This document shows, in pieces, positions 1 through 7,326 of a stretch of 64,000 nt of DNA (position 1 is the first letter of the stretch; every line of letters starts with the position of its first letter). The stretch is from Collimonas sp. OK307. GTDB lineage: Bacteria; Pseudomonadota; Gammaproteobacteria; Burkholderiales; Burkholderiaceae_D. The stretch covers positions 21,844-85,843 of the forward strand of contig NZ_FOQI01000020.1 in assembly GCF_900113705.1 (NCBI RefSeq), given 5' to 3'. A program made the position numbers and the translations under genes. The notes beneath the pieces were generated by a model that worked only from the letters and a program-made list of their open reading frames with translations, had not been told where the DNA came from and ran no database searches.

Positions 1-29
1 ACGTCCATCAAATCGTCATCTGCTGCCAT
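1..29 (-). CDS. Possible 5' end of a gene running off the left edge
   Basis: On the minus strand an ATG at 29-27 opens a frame reading MAADDDLMD to the window edge. It is preceded by a purine-rich stretch (GAGGATGGGGGG) that could be a ribosome binding site. Only nine codons are visible, so no family can be assigned and it may be chance. Confidence 0.25.
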
Positions 30-158
30 CGATCCCCCCATCCTCAATCTACATATGCTCCAAGATCTCAAAAACCGGACACGATGGCGTTTGTCCGGCT
101 TTCCCGTTCCCAGAGTATATACAACTGAGCAACATCGCTCAGTCATCAGGAGTGTCCT

Positions 159-386
159 ATGAGCAGCAAACGCAATCAACACGTTGTTCCTCACGACGGC
201 GGATGGGCAGTGAAGGGGGCGGGCGCTGAACGCGCTACGGCAGTCTACTCGACGAAGCTGCCGGCCGTGAATCGGGCGCGTGTCATTGCAAACAATCAAG
301 GCAGCGAACTGCTTATCCATGGAAAAAATGGGCAAATTCAGACGAAAGATAGCCACGGCAAAGATCCATTCCCGCCAAAGGGATAA
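159..386 (+). CDS. DUF2188-family small protein
   Basis: This is a 75-residue protein starting at an ATG with an AGGAG box 7 bases upstream. The pattern (HVVPHDGGWAVKGAGAERA near residues 8-26, then IANNQGSELLIHGKNGQI) is that of the DUF2188 family: a short beta-hairpin, a helix and a final strand. DUF2188 function is unknown; such proteins are often found as single small genes in accessory regions. It lies about 115 bases upstream of the CBASS operon on the same strand. I see no sign that it belongs to that operon, because a T-rich stretch and a separate promoter-like -10 element lie between them. The family call is from pattern recognition. Confidence 0.7.
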   Translation: MSSKRNQHVVPHDGGWAVKGAGAERATAVYSTKLPAVNRARVIANNQGSELLIHGKNGQIQTKDSHGKDPFPPKG

Positions 387-472
387 GTCCGCATGGTGTT
401 TTCGAATCCTAATGAAGGAACCGATTTTTTCTTGCCTCAGTACATTGAATTTAGGTAAATCGGCTACATTTG

Positions 473-478
473 TATAAT
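473..478 (+). promoter_or_regulatory. Candidate -10 element for the CBASS operon
   Basis: A perfect TATAAT lies 24 bases before the capV start codon. The best -35 candidates (TTGAAT at 445-450, spacer 22; or TTAGGT at 451-456, spacer 16) are poor, so the promoter is plausible but not certain. Confidence 0.4.
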
Positions 479-502
479 GTTAACAAATTTGAATGCGCGC
501 AG

Positions 503-1528
503 ATGAGCAAAGAACAAGAACGCTTCCAAGTACTTGCCCTGTCTGGCGGAGGGTACCGCGGCCTGTACACGGCCAAAATTCTGGCGGATATTGAGGCCGA
601 AATTAATGGCCCGATCGCACGCCACTTTGACCTCATCGCGGGAACTTCAATCGGCGGTATTTTGGCGCTGGCACTGGCCTTGGAAATTCCCGCGCAGAAA
701 ATGGTGGAGCTTTTCGAGAGGCATGGAACTGAGATATTTAAACGCCGGTGGTCGCTGAAGGGCATCGTTCGCGCCCCATACTCTGGTGATGGCCTCAAAC
801 GACTGCTATTCGGCGACGATCTATTTGGTGACCGAGTCTTAGGCTCATGCCTGCACCCGGTTATCATCCCCAGTATCAGCTACACAAGCGGCATGCCTGT
901 GCTGTTTAAGACTCCGCATCACCATACGTTTAAGCGCGATCATAAACACAAGATCGTGGACATCGCGATGGCCACGAGTGCAGCGCCTTCGTACTTCCCG
1001 CGATATACGTTCGATAACAACCAATATGTTGATGGCGGACTGTATGCCAATGCGCCTGGTTTGCTCGCTGTTCATGAAGCGAACTGCTTTTTCGATATGG
1101 CAATCGAAAAAATCCACTTAATGTCGATCGGCACAATGTCTTCGCGCTTCACAGTTGACCCCCGACGCAACCGCGAGGGCGGAACCTACGACTGGGGCGG
1201 TTTGAACCCTTCTAACATGCCGAAGAAGCTATTTGGGCTTTCGATATCCGTGCAGGAGTCACTATCGGATTTCATGCTTCGGCATCGGTTGACGGAGCGC
1301 CGCTATTTCCATGTCGATGACAGTCTTACAGACGAAAAGGCTAAGGCGGTCGCGCTGGACAAGGCCGACGCGCCGGCTCGGGAGGCGTTGCTTGGATCTG
1401 CCAGTCAACGTTCAAAGGCATGTCTAGGCGATACGCGCTTTCTCAATTTCCTGGAGCATCGGCCGGTCGAGCCGCGCTTCTTTTACGGCGCAAACGCCAA
1501 CATCATCGAGGAGTCAAAGGCATGTTGA
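503..1528 (+). CDS. capV: CBASS effector: patatin-like phospholipase CapV
   Basis: This 341-residue patatin-like phospholipase shows the oxyanion loop GGGYRG (15-20), the nucleophile elbow GTSIGG with Ser49, and the catalytic Asp in DGG (177-179). A complete Ser-Asp dyad is therefore present. In characterised CBASS, CapV is activated by cyclic dinucleotide (3'3'-cGAMP in Vibrio cholerae) and degrades the inner membrane of the infected cell, causing abortive infection. The frame extends upstream to 470, but the ATG at 503 gives the usual family N-terminus (F-x-V-L-A-L-S-G-G-G). It overlaps the next gene by 7 bases. The gene order capV-nucleotidyltransferase-E1/E2-JAB is that of the V. cholerae type II CBASS. 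The ligand is inferred from the partner enzyme. Confidence 0.93.
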   Translation: MSKEQERFQVLALSGGGYRGLYTAKILADIEAEINGPIARHFDLIAGTSIGGILALALALEIPAQKMVELFERHGTEIFKRRWSLKGIVRAPYSGDGLKRLLFGDDLFGDRVLGSCLHPVIIPSISYTSGMPVLFKTPHHHTFKRDHKHKIVDIAMATSAAPSYFPRYTFDNNQYVDGGLYANAPGLLAVHEANCFFDMAIEKIHLMSIGTMSSRFTVDPRRNREGGTYDWGGLNPSNMPKKLFGLSISVQESLSDFMLRHRLTERRYFHVDDSLTDEKAKAVALDKADAPAREALLGSASQRSKACLGDTRFLNFLEHRPVEPRFFYGANANIIEESKAC

Positions 1529-2688
1529 AGTTGCACAAACTATTCGCTGAGAAAATCAGCCACGCATTCGGTCATCAGCTGAAGCCAACAGATGAACAGC
1601 GGGCGCATCTCGTAAGCTGCAAGAACAAGATCCGCGATCATCTCCGAAAAGGAATCGAAGCGGCAACGGTGTCGCAATTGGGAATGGATCGGCGCGTGAC
1701 ACCGCGATTCAGGACGCAAGGGTCTTGGTCGTATGGTACCTGCGTTCAGCCAGCGCAACATCCACCGCAGGAAATGGACTGGGATTTTGGAGTATACCTA
1801 CCGGTGACGGTATGGGAAGACAACGGGCCACCGCATGTGATGGCGAAGCTGTATTTCCAGCTTGTTGAACAGCTACTACAAGGCCTGTGTGCACAAGAAA
1901 AGTGGGGCCTGATTTCCGGTAAAGATACCTGTATTCGGGTCAAGATCGCAACCTGGGCGCACATTGATCTGCCGCTTTATGCTGCGCCGGAGAGTCAGTT
2001 TGTTCAGATCGTTGAGAAAGCTCTGGCGTTGACAGCTCAAGGCATTACTATGGACAGCATCGACCTAAGTGAAAGCTTCGCGGGCGGCGAACTGCAGAGG
2101 CAGGCTTGGGAGGACATGGATAGCATCATGTTGGCGACTCGCAGCGGCGAGTGGAAGGAGTCAGACCCTGAGGCAGTTACACGCTGGCTCAAGGATCGCA
2201 TCGCGGAGCACGACGACCAGTTGGCTCGAGTATGGCGGTATCTCAAGGCTTGGCGTGATTTTCATTGGAAGGATGGTGGGCCTAGTTCAGTTTGCCTAAT
2301 GATTGCAATCGCACAGAATTTTCAGCGTCAGCCCGGCCGAGACGATCTGGCGATTGAAAAGGCAGCGGAACACCTTGCAACAGCACTTCGTTTTGAGATT
2401 CGCGAGGCTGCAATCGATGGTCGCTCAGAAGATTTCAACCGGCTTGATCCGATTGCGCGTGAGGTTGCGGCCCAGAAGGCAATGGAGCTTCAGAACTCTA
2501 TTTTCCAGGCCAGGACTTGGCATTTTGGCTTTAAATCAAATGCGATCAGCGCGCTAAGACAGGCATTCGGTCAACGCATCCCGGACGACCAGAATCTGAT
2601 CGAACAAGATACTGGCGCGGATGCCATTCGAAATACTGATGCCAGCCAAGTCAAGCGCCCGGTCGTTGTGGCAACCCAAGCCGGTTGA
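1522..2688 (+). CDS. cdnA: CBASS cyclic-oligonucleotide synthase (CD-NTase, DncV-like)
   Basis: This 388-residue CD-NTase has the nucleotidyltransferase signature GSWSYGT (67-73), followed by the metal-binding pair D86-W-D88 and a third acidic residue, D149, in the motif HIDLPLYAAP. All three acidic ligands are present, so it should be active. The spacing and the DLPLYA motif resemble clade A enzymes such as V. cholerae DncV, which make 3'3'-cGAMP; the product is an inference. The protein ends in -TQAG. A C-terminal Gly or Ala is what Cap2 conjugates to targets in type II CBASS, so this tail fits the downstream gene. The ATG at 1522 was chosen because it overlaps the end of capV by 7 bases; the frame is open further upstream inside capV. 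Confidence 0.92.
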   Translation: MLKLHKLFAEKISHAFGHQLKPTDEQRAHLVSCKNKIRDHLRKGIEAATVSQLGMDRRVTPRFRTQGSWSYGTCVQPAQHPPQEMDWDFGVYLPVTVWEDNGPPHVMAKLYFQLVEQLLQGLCAQEKWGLISGKDTCIRVKIATWAHIDLPLYAAPESQFVQIVEKALALTAQGITMDSIDLSESFAGGELQRQAWEDMDSIMLATRSGEWKESDPEAVTRWLKDRIAEHDDQLARVWRYLKAWRDFHWKDGGPSSVCLMIAIAQNFQRQPGRDDLAIEKAAEHLATALRFEIREAAIDGRSEDFNRLDPIAREVAAQKAMELQNSIFQARTWHFGFKSNAISALRQAFGQRIPDDQNLIEQDTGADAIRNTDASQVKRPVVVATQAG

Positions 2689-4379
2689 TGGATGAGGGCA
2701 CCCACCTAGGCGAGACACTGCGGATGTTCAGCGCCCGCGGGTTCGTGACGACTAAATTTGTTCGGGGCGGCGGTCGAATTTTCGAGGGTGAGCTTCATTG
2801 TACAAAGGGCGCTGTCCGCGTACAAGTTCACTTGGATGATTGGGACTTCATCTCATACCCGCGTATTACATTGATTTCCAAGCCGACGTTCTTGCCGGAA
2901 CTTATGGCTCACGTCGACGCGTTGGATGGATTGTGCTACTTCTCACCTGGCTCCGTCATCCTGAATCGCTATGATCCTGCCACAGCAATTGCGCAATGTT
3001 TGGATCAAGCTGCGGCAGTGCTTGAGAAGATCGTATTGGATCCAAAATACTGTGCCGACGACCTTCAAGATGAATTCCTTGCCCATTGGCTTTACGGGCA
3101 GAGATCCCTACCATGGCCAGTAGTGCTATGTTCTTCTTCGTCGGAGAAAATCTACGCCGACTATTATCTTGTGGGATTGCCACCTGAACGAAAGGCCGTG
3201 ATCGCGACCAGTTACGCGGATGTGAATACACTGGCGGCAACCCTGGGTAGCGAGGCACCAAAAACGAGTCGATGCAAATGCTGGTTGTTTCGTACGACGA
3301 TTCGACCGGTCGTGCCGGATGGGAAGATGCCGTCGACGGTAAAGGAAGTATTTTCCTGGCTGAGAAAGTGGGACCCACAACTCTACAATAGCGTCCACCG
3401 CGTACTTGAGCACGAGAAGGAGTATCTCGCGGCGAAGTTCGCGACGTTTGCGATCGATACTCCGATCGGCTGGCTTGGGTTCGGATTCGATCTCGATCAG
3501 ATGGTGCGATTGGGATATCGTAATGCTCCGAGACGATTCAAGCAGTACCTTCACGGCAAGGGCGGTTCGACGACGATATTTCGCATCGATATCACGGATA
3601 TTCGGCCGGACTTCATCCACAGCCGCAACTTGGTCTTTGATGATTTGAAGGAAAAGCGCGTGACACTGGTGGGGTGTGGGGCCATTGGCGGCTATGTTGC
3701 GCAAGCGCTAATTCGATTGGGCGCGGGTACGGGCACTTGTGGCGAGCTTCTGCTGATCGATTCAGACAACATCGGTGCAGAAAACCTCGGGCGCCATTAT
3801 CTCGGGATGGGCACTTTGTTCAAGTCAAAGGCAGATGCGCTACGGCAAGAGCTCTGTCGACAGTTTCCGCACGTTTGTATTTCCGTGCAAACCAACACAG
3901 TTCGCGCCACTTCAAAATTTTTTATAGGTGACTTGATTATCGATGCTACTGGCGAGGAGGCAGTAAGTGAAATGATCAATGAAAGTCACCTCAGGCAGAA
4001 GATAAATGTTCCGCCGGTGCTGTATGTTTGGATAAAAGGAAACGGCGAGTGTGTTCAATCGCTCTTCGTGGATTCAAAGCGATACGGATGCTTTCACTGT
4101 TTGCGGGTGACAGACGCGAGTCGGAATCGCGAGGATCGCTTTCCCATACTAAATGGCCCGCCACTACGAAAGCAGTTGGGATGCCGATCCTTTACTCCCT
4201 ATGCAGTGTCGGCACCAATGCACGCGGCATCGCTCGCGATAGATGCAGTGATAGATTGGATGAAAGGTGATCCTAGTCCGAGGTTTCGCACCCGATATAT
4301 CGAGAACGCAAACGCTAAAATGGTCAAGAACCAAAATATATCACCTTTAAAAGGGTGCCAAGCATGCGGGAGCCATTGA
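2688..4379 (+). CDS. cap2: CBASS ancillary protein Cap2 (E2-E1 ubiquitin-transfer-like)
   Basis: This 563-residue fusion has an N-terminal E2-like domain with a candidate catalytic Cys83 in GLCYFSP. It continues into a ThiF/E1-like adenylation domain with the Rossmann motif VTLVGCGAIGGYVA (about 325-340) followed by LLIDSDNIGAENLGRHYLG. A CFHC pair and a further Cys in LGCRSFTPY near the C-terminus are candidates for metal binding and E1 thioester formation. In type II CBASS, Cap2 joins the CD-NTase C-terminus to a target and so primes the synthase. The ATG at 2688 overlaps the stop of cdnA by one base (TGATG); a TTG one codon earlier is the alternative. Translational coupling is likely. Confidence 0.92.
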   Translation: MDEGTHLGETLRMFSARGFVTTKFVRGGGRIFEGELHCTKGAVRVQVHLDDWDFISYPRITLISKPTFLPELMAHVDALDGLCYFSPGSVILNRYDPATAIAQCLDQAAAVLEKIVLDPKYCADDLQDEFLAHWLYGQRSLPWPVVLCSSSSEKIYADYYLVGLPPERKAVIATSYADVNTLAATLGSEAPKTSRCKCWLFRTTIRPVVPDGKMPSTVKEVFSWLRKWDPQLYNSVHRVLEHEKEYLAAKFATFAIDTPIGWLGFGFDLDQMVRLGYRNAPRRFKQYLHGKGGSTTIFRIDITDIRPDFIHSRNLVFDDLKEKRVTLVGCGAIGGYVAQALIRLGAGTGTCGELLLIDSDNIGAENLGRHYLGMGTLFKSKADALRQELCRQFPHVCISVQTNTVRATSKFFIGDLIIDATGEEAVSEMINESHLRQKINVPPVLYVWIKGNGECVQSLFVDSKRYGCFHCLRVTDASRNREDRFPILNGPPLRKQLGCRSFTPYAVSAPMHAASLAIDAVIDWMKGDPSPRFRTRYIENANAKMVKNQNISPLKGCQACGSH

Positions 4380-4837
4380 TGTGGATTCATCCATTCGAGG
4401 CAACGGCTCGTATTCTGGTTGAGCCCGCCGTCCTCGATATGATCTTTGGCTTTAGACAGAACGCGGCGCATAAGACAGAGGCTGGGGGCATACTGCTCGG
4501 ATTCAGGCGCGGGGATCATCTTCACATTGTGGAGGCGACTACTCCTCAGCCTGCGGATCGTCGTTCGCTATTTAGATTCTTCCGGCGAGATCGATATCAT
4601 CAAAGCGTTGCATTAAAGCGATGGAAAGAAAGTAACGCGATGGTCGATTATTTGGGGGAATGGCACACTCATCCCGAGGTTCGTCCCACACCATCCTTCC
4701 TTGACATGTCGGAGTGGATACAGATATGTCGCCGCGAGCCATTGCCTATGGTCTTCATAATTGTCGGAATGGACAGTTCGCTGTGGGTTGGTGTAGGAGT
4801 GAACGATTGTGTTTTGAACGCGGTTATCGCTGTCTAA
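4379..4837 (+). CDS. cap3: CBASS ancillary protein Cap3 (JAB/JAMM isopeptidase)
   Basis: This 152-residue JAB/MPN metalloprotease has the full JAMM set: Glu34, His96-x-His98 in EWHTHPE, Ser106 and Asp109. In type II CBASS, Cap3 cleaves the Cap2-made conjugate and opposes priming. The ATG at 4379 overlaps the cap2 stop by one base, exactly as cap2 overlaps cdnA; GTG 4355 and ATG 4364 are in-frame alternatives. It is the last gene of the operon and its stop codon sits at the base of a terminator hairpin. Confidence 0.92.
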   Translation: MWIHPFEATARILVEPAVLDMIFGFRQNAAHKTEAGGILLGFRRGDHLHIVEATTPQPADRRSLFRFFRRDRYHQSVALKRWKESNAMVDYLGEWHTHPEVRPTPSFLDMSEWIQICRREPLPMVFIIVGMDSSLWVGVGVNDCVLNAVIAV

Positions 4838-4868
4838 AAAAGTGTAAAGTCTTGTCTTGCACTTTTTT
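4836..4868 (+). terminator. Rho-independent terminator of the CBASS operon
   Basis: A 9-bp perfect stem (AAAAAAGTG pairing with CACTTTTTT) with a 15-nt loop ends in six T and begins in the cap3 stop codon. The A and T runs are symmetrical, so it may work in both directions. Confidence 0.75.
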
Positions 4869-5038
4869 GTCGTTGAAGTGCCGCAAGCAGAAGTACTGCA
4901 CAGATTCCACCGTGCTCCTGATCGTCGCCTTATCCCTGCCGCCTTGGACGGCAGCAGTAAGTCGGTGACAACTTGAAGGAAAATGACTAGGTGCGATCTG
5001 CGCCCCGTGCATCGGCCGGTAGCCGAAGAAAGTAACGT

Positions 5039-5341
5039 ATGTCCGCTATCATCAATGAAGCAATTAAAACCTTGACCAGTGCTGTGAACCTCTCTACTGG
5101 CCTAAATCATCCCAACGACATGAACAAGGCGCGTGATCTGTTCAAGATTCTGCATGATAAGGGCGAAATCATTCTGAAAAGCGACGTGGTATCCGCTGCT
5201 CTTGCAAACCATTGGAATAACGATGACGCCGACGAACTCGGTAGTCTTGCGCAGCAAATCGGTGAAGGTAAGAATCCACGCATCACCGATGGTCCTTGGT
5301 GGGCAGATGATATCTACGAAAAACTATCTGCTCGCGCATAG
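5039..5341 (+). CDS. Small hypothetical protein
   Basis: This is a 100-residue, acidic, probably all-helical soluble protein with no signal peptide or membrane segment. The layout (N-terminal hydrophobic helix, then M-x-x-A-R-D-L-F-K-I-L, a conserved-looking NHWN, and WWADDIYEKL near the end) faintly recalls enterobacterial YoaC/DUF1889 proteins, which are also about 100 residues; I regard that as a hint only. It lies 201 bases after cap3 and 8 bases before the next gene, so it probably forms a pair with the HEPN-like gene. Function is unknown. Confidence 0.6.
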   Translation: MSAIINEAIKTLTSAVNLSTGLNHPNDMNKARDLFKILHDKGEIILKSDVVSAALANHWNNDDADELGSLAQQIGEGKNPRITDGPWWADDIYEKLSARA

Positions 5342-5349
5342 GAAAATTC

Positions 5350-5826
5350 ATGGAAACAAATTCCAGTGGTGCGCCGAGCCATTCCCTAATCCCCTTTAAT
5401 GACCAGTACGTGCGTGAACTCGGCGTTGCAACGTATATCTTCAGTTACTTGGAGTGGGGCATTGTATGGAGCATTGAATGCCTAGAGCATGGATATATCA
5501 ACATGGCTTCAAAGGGAACAGCAGGAGCAATTGCAGACAAGTTCAAAAGCGTGGCGTCCCGTTCGACAGTGCTACCAGCCAACATCATGGTGGAAATACA
5601 AATGGCCGCAGATAAGTTCAAAGCACTGGTAACGGATCGGAACATGCTCATCCACGGTAATCCTTATACAGCCGTGACTGGAAGCCAACAATTACTTTAC
5701 AACGGGAAGTCTGGTTGGAGGGAATGGTCAATCACAGACATCCAAGCGGTAGCAGCTGAGTTTGAAACGCTCGCCATTGAAGTCAACCGATTGTTCCGCG
5801 CCCATCTTTGGGCACTTCGGTCATAG
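5350..5826 (+). CDS. Hypothetical protein with a HEPN-like Rx4H motif
   Basis: This 158-residue, mostly helical protein contains R97-N-M-L-I-H102-G, matching the Rx4-6H motif of HEPN ribonucleases and toxins, preceded by a helix (AADKFKALV). HEPN domains are common in toxin-antitoxin, CRISPR and abortive-infection proteins. Its place between a CBASS operon and an NTPase-nuclease gene fits defence, but the specific family is not recognised. The start ATG at 5350 lies 8 bases after the preceding gene. Similar R-N-x-L-x-H-G motifs also occur in HEPN-fold proteins without known RNase activity. Confidence 0.6.
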   Translation: METNSSGAPSHSLIPFNDQYVRELGVATYIFSYLEWGIVWSIECLEHGYINMASKGTAGAIADKFKSVASRSTVLPANIMVEIQMAADKFKALVTDRNMLIHGNPYTAVTGSQQLLYNGKSGWREWSITDIQAVAAEFETLAIEVNRLFRAHLWALRS

Positions 5827-5896
5827 AAAGTTAGTAAGGTTTGCCATCTTCCGGGCCGTTGCTGGGCTAAGTTCGTATAACGACGAAGAGTAGAAA

Positions 5897-6007
5897 ATGC
5901 GTCAGTTTGAAATTGATGACGTAGTAGAAACTGCGGTAGGTGATCCGCGTGCGCAGTTATCCTTGAGGCGGGATCCCTCAAGAATAACTTCGCATGATGA
6001 CTGCTAA
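5897..6007 (+). other. Very short open frame in the gap between two hypothetical genes
   Basis: A 36-codon frame (MRQFEIDDVVETAV...) lies alone in the 235-base gap after the HEPN-like gene, with a weak purine stretch before its ATG. It matches no family I recognise. It may be a gene relic or chance. Confidence 0.2.
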
Positions 6008-6061
6008 ATATTCTGGTCAAACAATTCACGTAATGTCTTTGAAGTAACTCCGAGGAAAAAT

Positions 6062-6601
6062 ATGTATCAACAGGGCTTGTACATATACGAAGAAACACTT
6101 CAGCATCATGCGTATGTTTTGCTGTCTCAATTGCTTGCAATGCATGAGTTCGAAAACCTCGCCTACTACCCCGGCTGTGCTGACGTGGTGAGCGCCCTGA
6201 TGGGTGTGGGTGAACCGGAGTTGAACAGAAACATCATGAGTCTCGCAGCATTATCACGAGCTAACGATGATGCAAGGGGTGGTTTAGCCATACATCTCGA
6301 ACAAGCTCCAAAAGGCGTTGGCGTAATCACGAAAAACGGTGGTGGCGATGAAGTGTTGAGTGCGAGAGAGGCATGTAACAAAATCATACACAACACAGCA
6401 GTCAAGTTAGAGTTTGAAGCAACGACTGAGCATCCGCTTTACGCCGATGCATACAAGCTAAATTCAATTGAAGACAACAAAGAGTATCGTGTGCCATTTT
6501 TGATACTAAGCGGCAAAGCGCAAGGCGTTAATGGCAAGGAGTGGCTCGCTCGAATTAACATGATTCAGTGGATTTTCGCGGTCGCTAACTTCGGCGCATG
6601 A
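6062..6601 (+). CDS. Hypothetical protein with a REACNKIIH motif
   Basis: This is a 179-residue soluble protein starting at an ATG preceded by GAGGAAAAAT. Its most striking stretch is REACNKIIHN (about residues 102-111), a helix with Arg and His seven residues apart. It resembles, but does not strictly match, the HEPN Rx4-6H spacing. I recall similar REACNKIIH proteins of about 190 residues in proteobacterial accessory regions, without a known function. Its last codon overlaps a short downstream frame by the ATGA arrangement. Function is unknown; defence is suggested only by position. Confidence 0.6.
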   Translation: MYQQGLYIYEETLQHHAYVLLSQLLAMHEFENLAYYPGCADVVSALMGVGEPELNRNIMSLAALSRANDDARGGLAIHLEQAPKGVGVITKNGGGDEVLSAREACNKIIHNTAVKLEFEATTEHPLYADAYKLNSIEDNKEYRVPFLILSGKAQGVNGKEWLARINMIQWIFAVANFGA

Positions 6602-6771
6602 CGCAATCCGAAAAGAAAAGGAAAATCCCGTGGGCGAAAAGGTTCTTCGATACTATGGTCGATGCAAAAGACAGACCATCATATGTTCAACGGACGCTTA
6701 GCTTGCTCCCTCTGCACTTGGAAGCGCCTCAACTAAGGCAAGGAAAAATATGTCAGCGCCCATTACTATAA
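6598..6771 (+). CDS. Short basic ORF coupled to the preceding gene
   Basis: A 57-codon frame starts with an ATG that overlaps the previous stop (ATGA) and ends 22 bases inside the next gene. The N-terminus is basic (TQSEKKRKIPWAKRFFD). The tight coupling on both sides suggests a real coupled gene, but no family is recognised and coding evidence is thin. Confidence 0.4.
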   Translation: MTQSEKKRKIPWAKRFFDTMVDAKDRPSYVQRTLSLLPLHLEAPQLRQGKICQRPLL

Positions 6772-7022
6772 AACGTATTCGCGATCAATTCATTGCATTC
6801 TTGAGGCGAAAGAAACTTGTCGTGATTGCAGTGCTTGTTTTTAGTACAGCTGAGATATTGGAGGCCGCTGGTGCGGGAGCAGTATTGCTTTCGATGAAAG
6901 GCGAATCTGGACTTATGTTTTATGTTTTGCTGTTGCTTCGAATTGTAGCATTCGTCCTTATTGCAACGTGGTGTGTAATTCAGATATTTGAACGTTATCA
7001 AAAAGAGCGTCAGGAAAAGTGA
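6750..7022 (+). CDS. Small two-helix membrane protein
   Basis: This 90-residue protein has a basic N-terminus (KRIRDQFIAFLRRKK) and two hydrophobic segments, about residues 25-48 and 55-80, with a charged C-terminal tail (ERYQKERQEK). It overlaps the short frame before it and has an AGGAAAAAT-type ribosome site. Small membrane proteins in defence islands sometimes act as pore-forming effectors; nothing in the sequence proves that here. Family not recognised. Confidence 0.5.
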   Translation: MSAPITIKRIRDQFIAFLRRKKLVVIAVLVFSTAEILEAAGAGAVLLSMKGESGLMFYVLLLLRIVAFVLIATWCVIQIFERYQKERQEK

Positions 7023-7158
7023 AATGCATTTGATAAGTTTAATGCTAGCAGTGGCAGGTTTAGGTTTCGGAGCGAAAGTCGAAATTTAGAAATTATTTCA
7101 ATTTTGCAATTAAATTGATAAAATAAAAATTAATCTCTACGCCTCTTTTGTCGATTTG

Positions 7159-7187
7159 GTTATACCTTCTTTTTCGAGGTATAACCG
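7159..7187 (+). repeat. Inverted repeat in an AT-rich 300-base gap
   Basis: Perfect 10-bp arms (GGTTATACCT and AGGTATAACC) surround a 9-base loop, and both arms are flanked by CGATTT/GATTT. It sits between the small membrane protein and the NTPase-nuclease gene (gap 7023-7326), which is strongly AT-rich. It could be an operator or a hairpin in the leader of the downstream gene; there is no T-run, so it is not a normal terminator. Nothing else is recognised in the gap apart from a 21-codon frame at 7024-7089. Confidence 0.5.
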
Positions 7188-7326
7188 ATTTGGGCTAAGT
7201 TACATAAAGCTCTCTGGAGAAAAGAAACTTGCGACCTGTTTTTTCGTCGCCGATTAAATTTGCAAAAAGAGAATTAAATCACGTTAGACGTCACCGGCAG
7301 CAAGTCCGCAGAGAGATACTTCAAGA

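Noticed and set aside
75..98. Hairpin CCGGACA...TGTCCGG with a T-run on the minus strand
   Set aside because: It looks like a terminator, but no gene in the window ends there on that strand, so it is not called.
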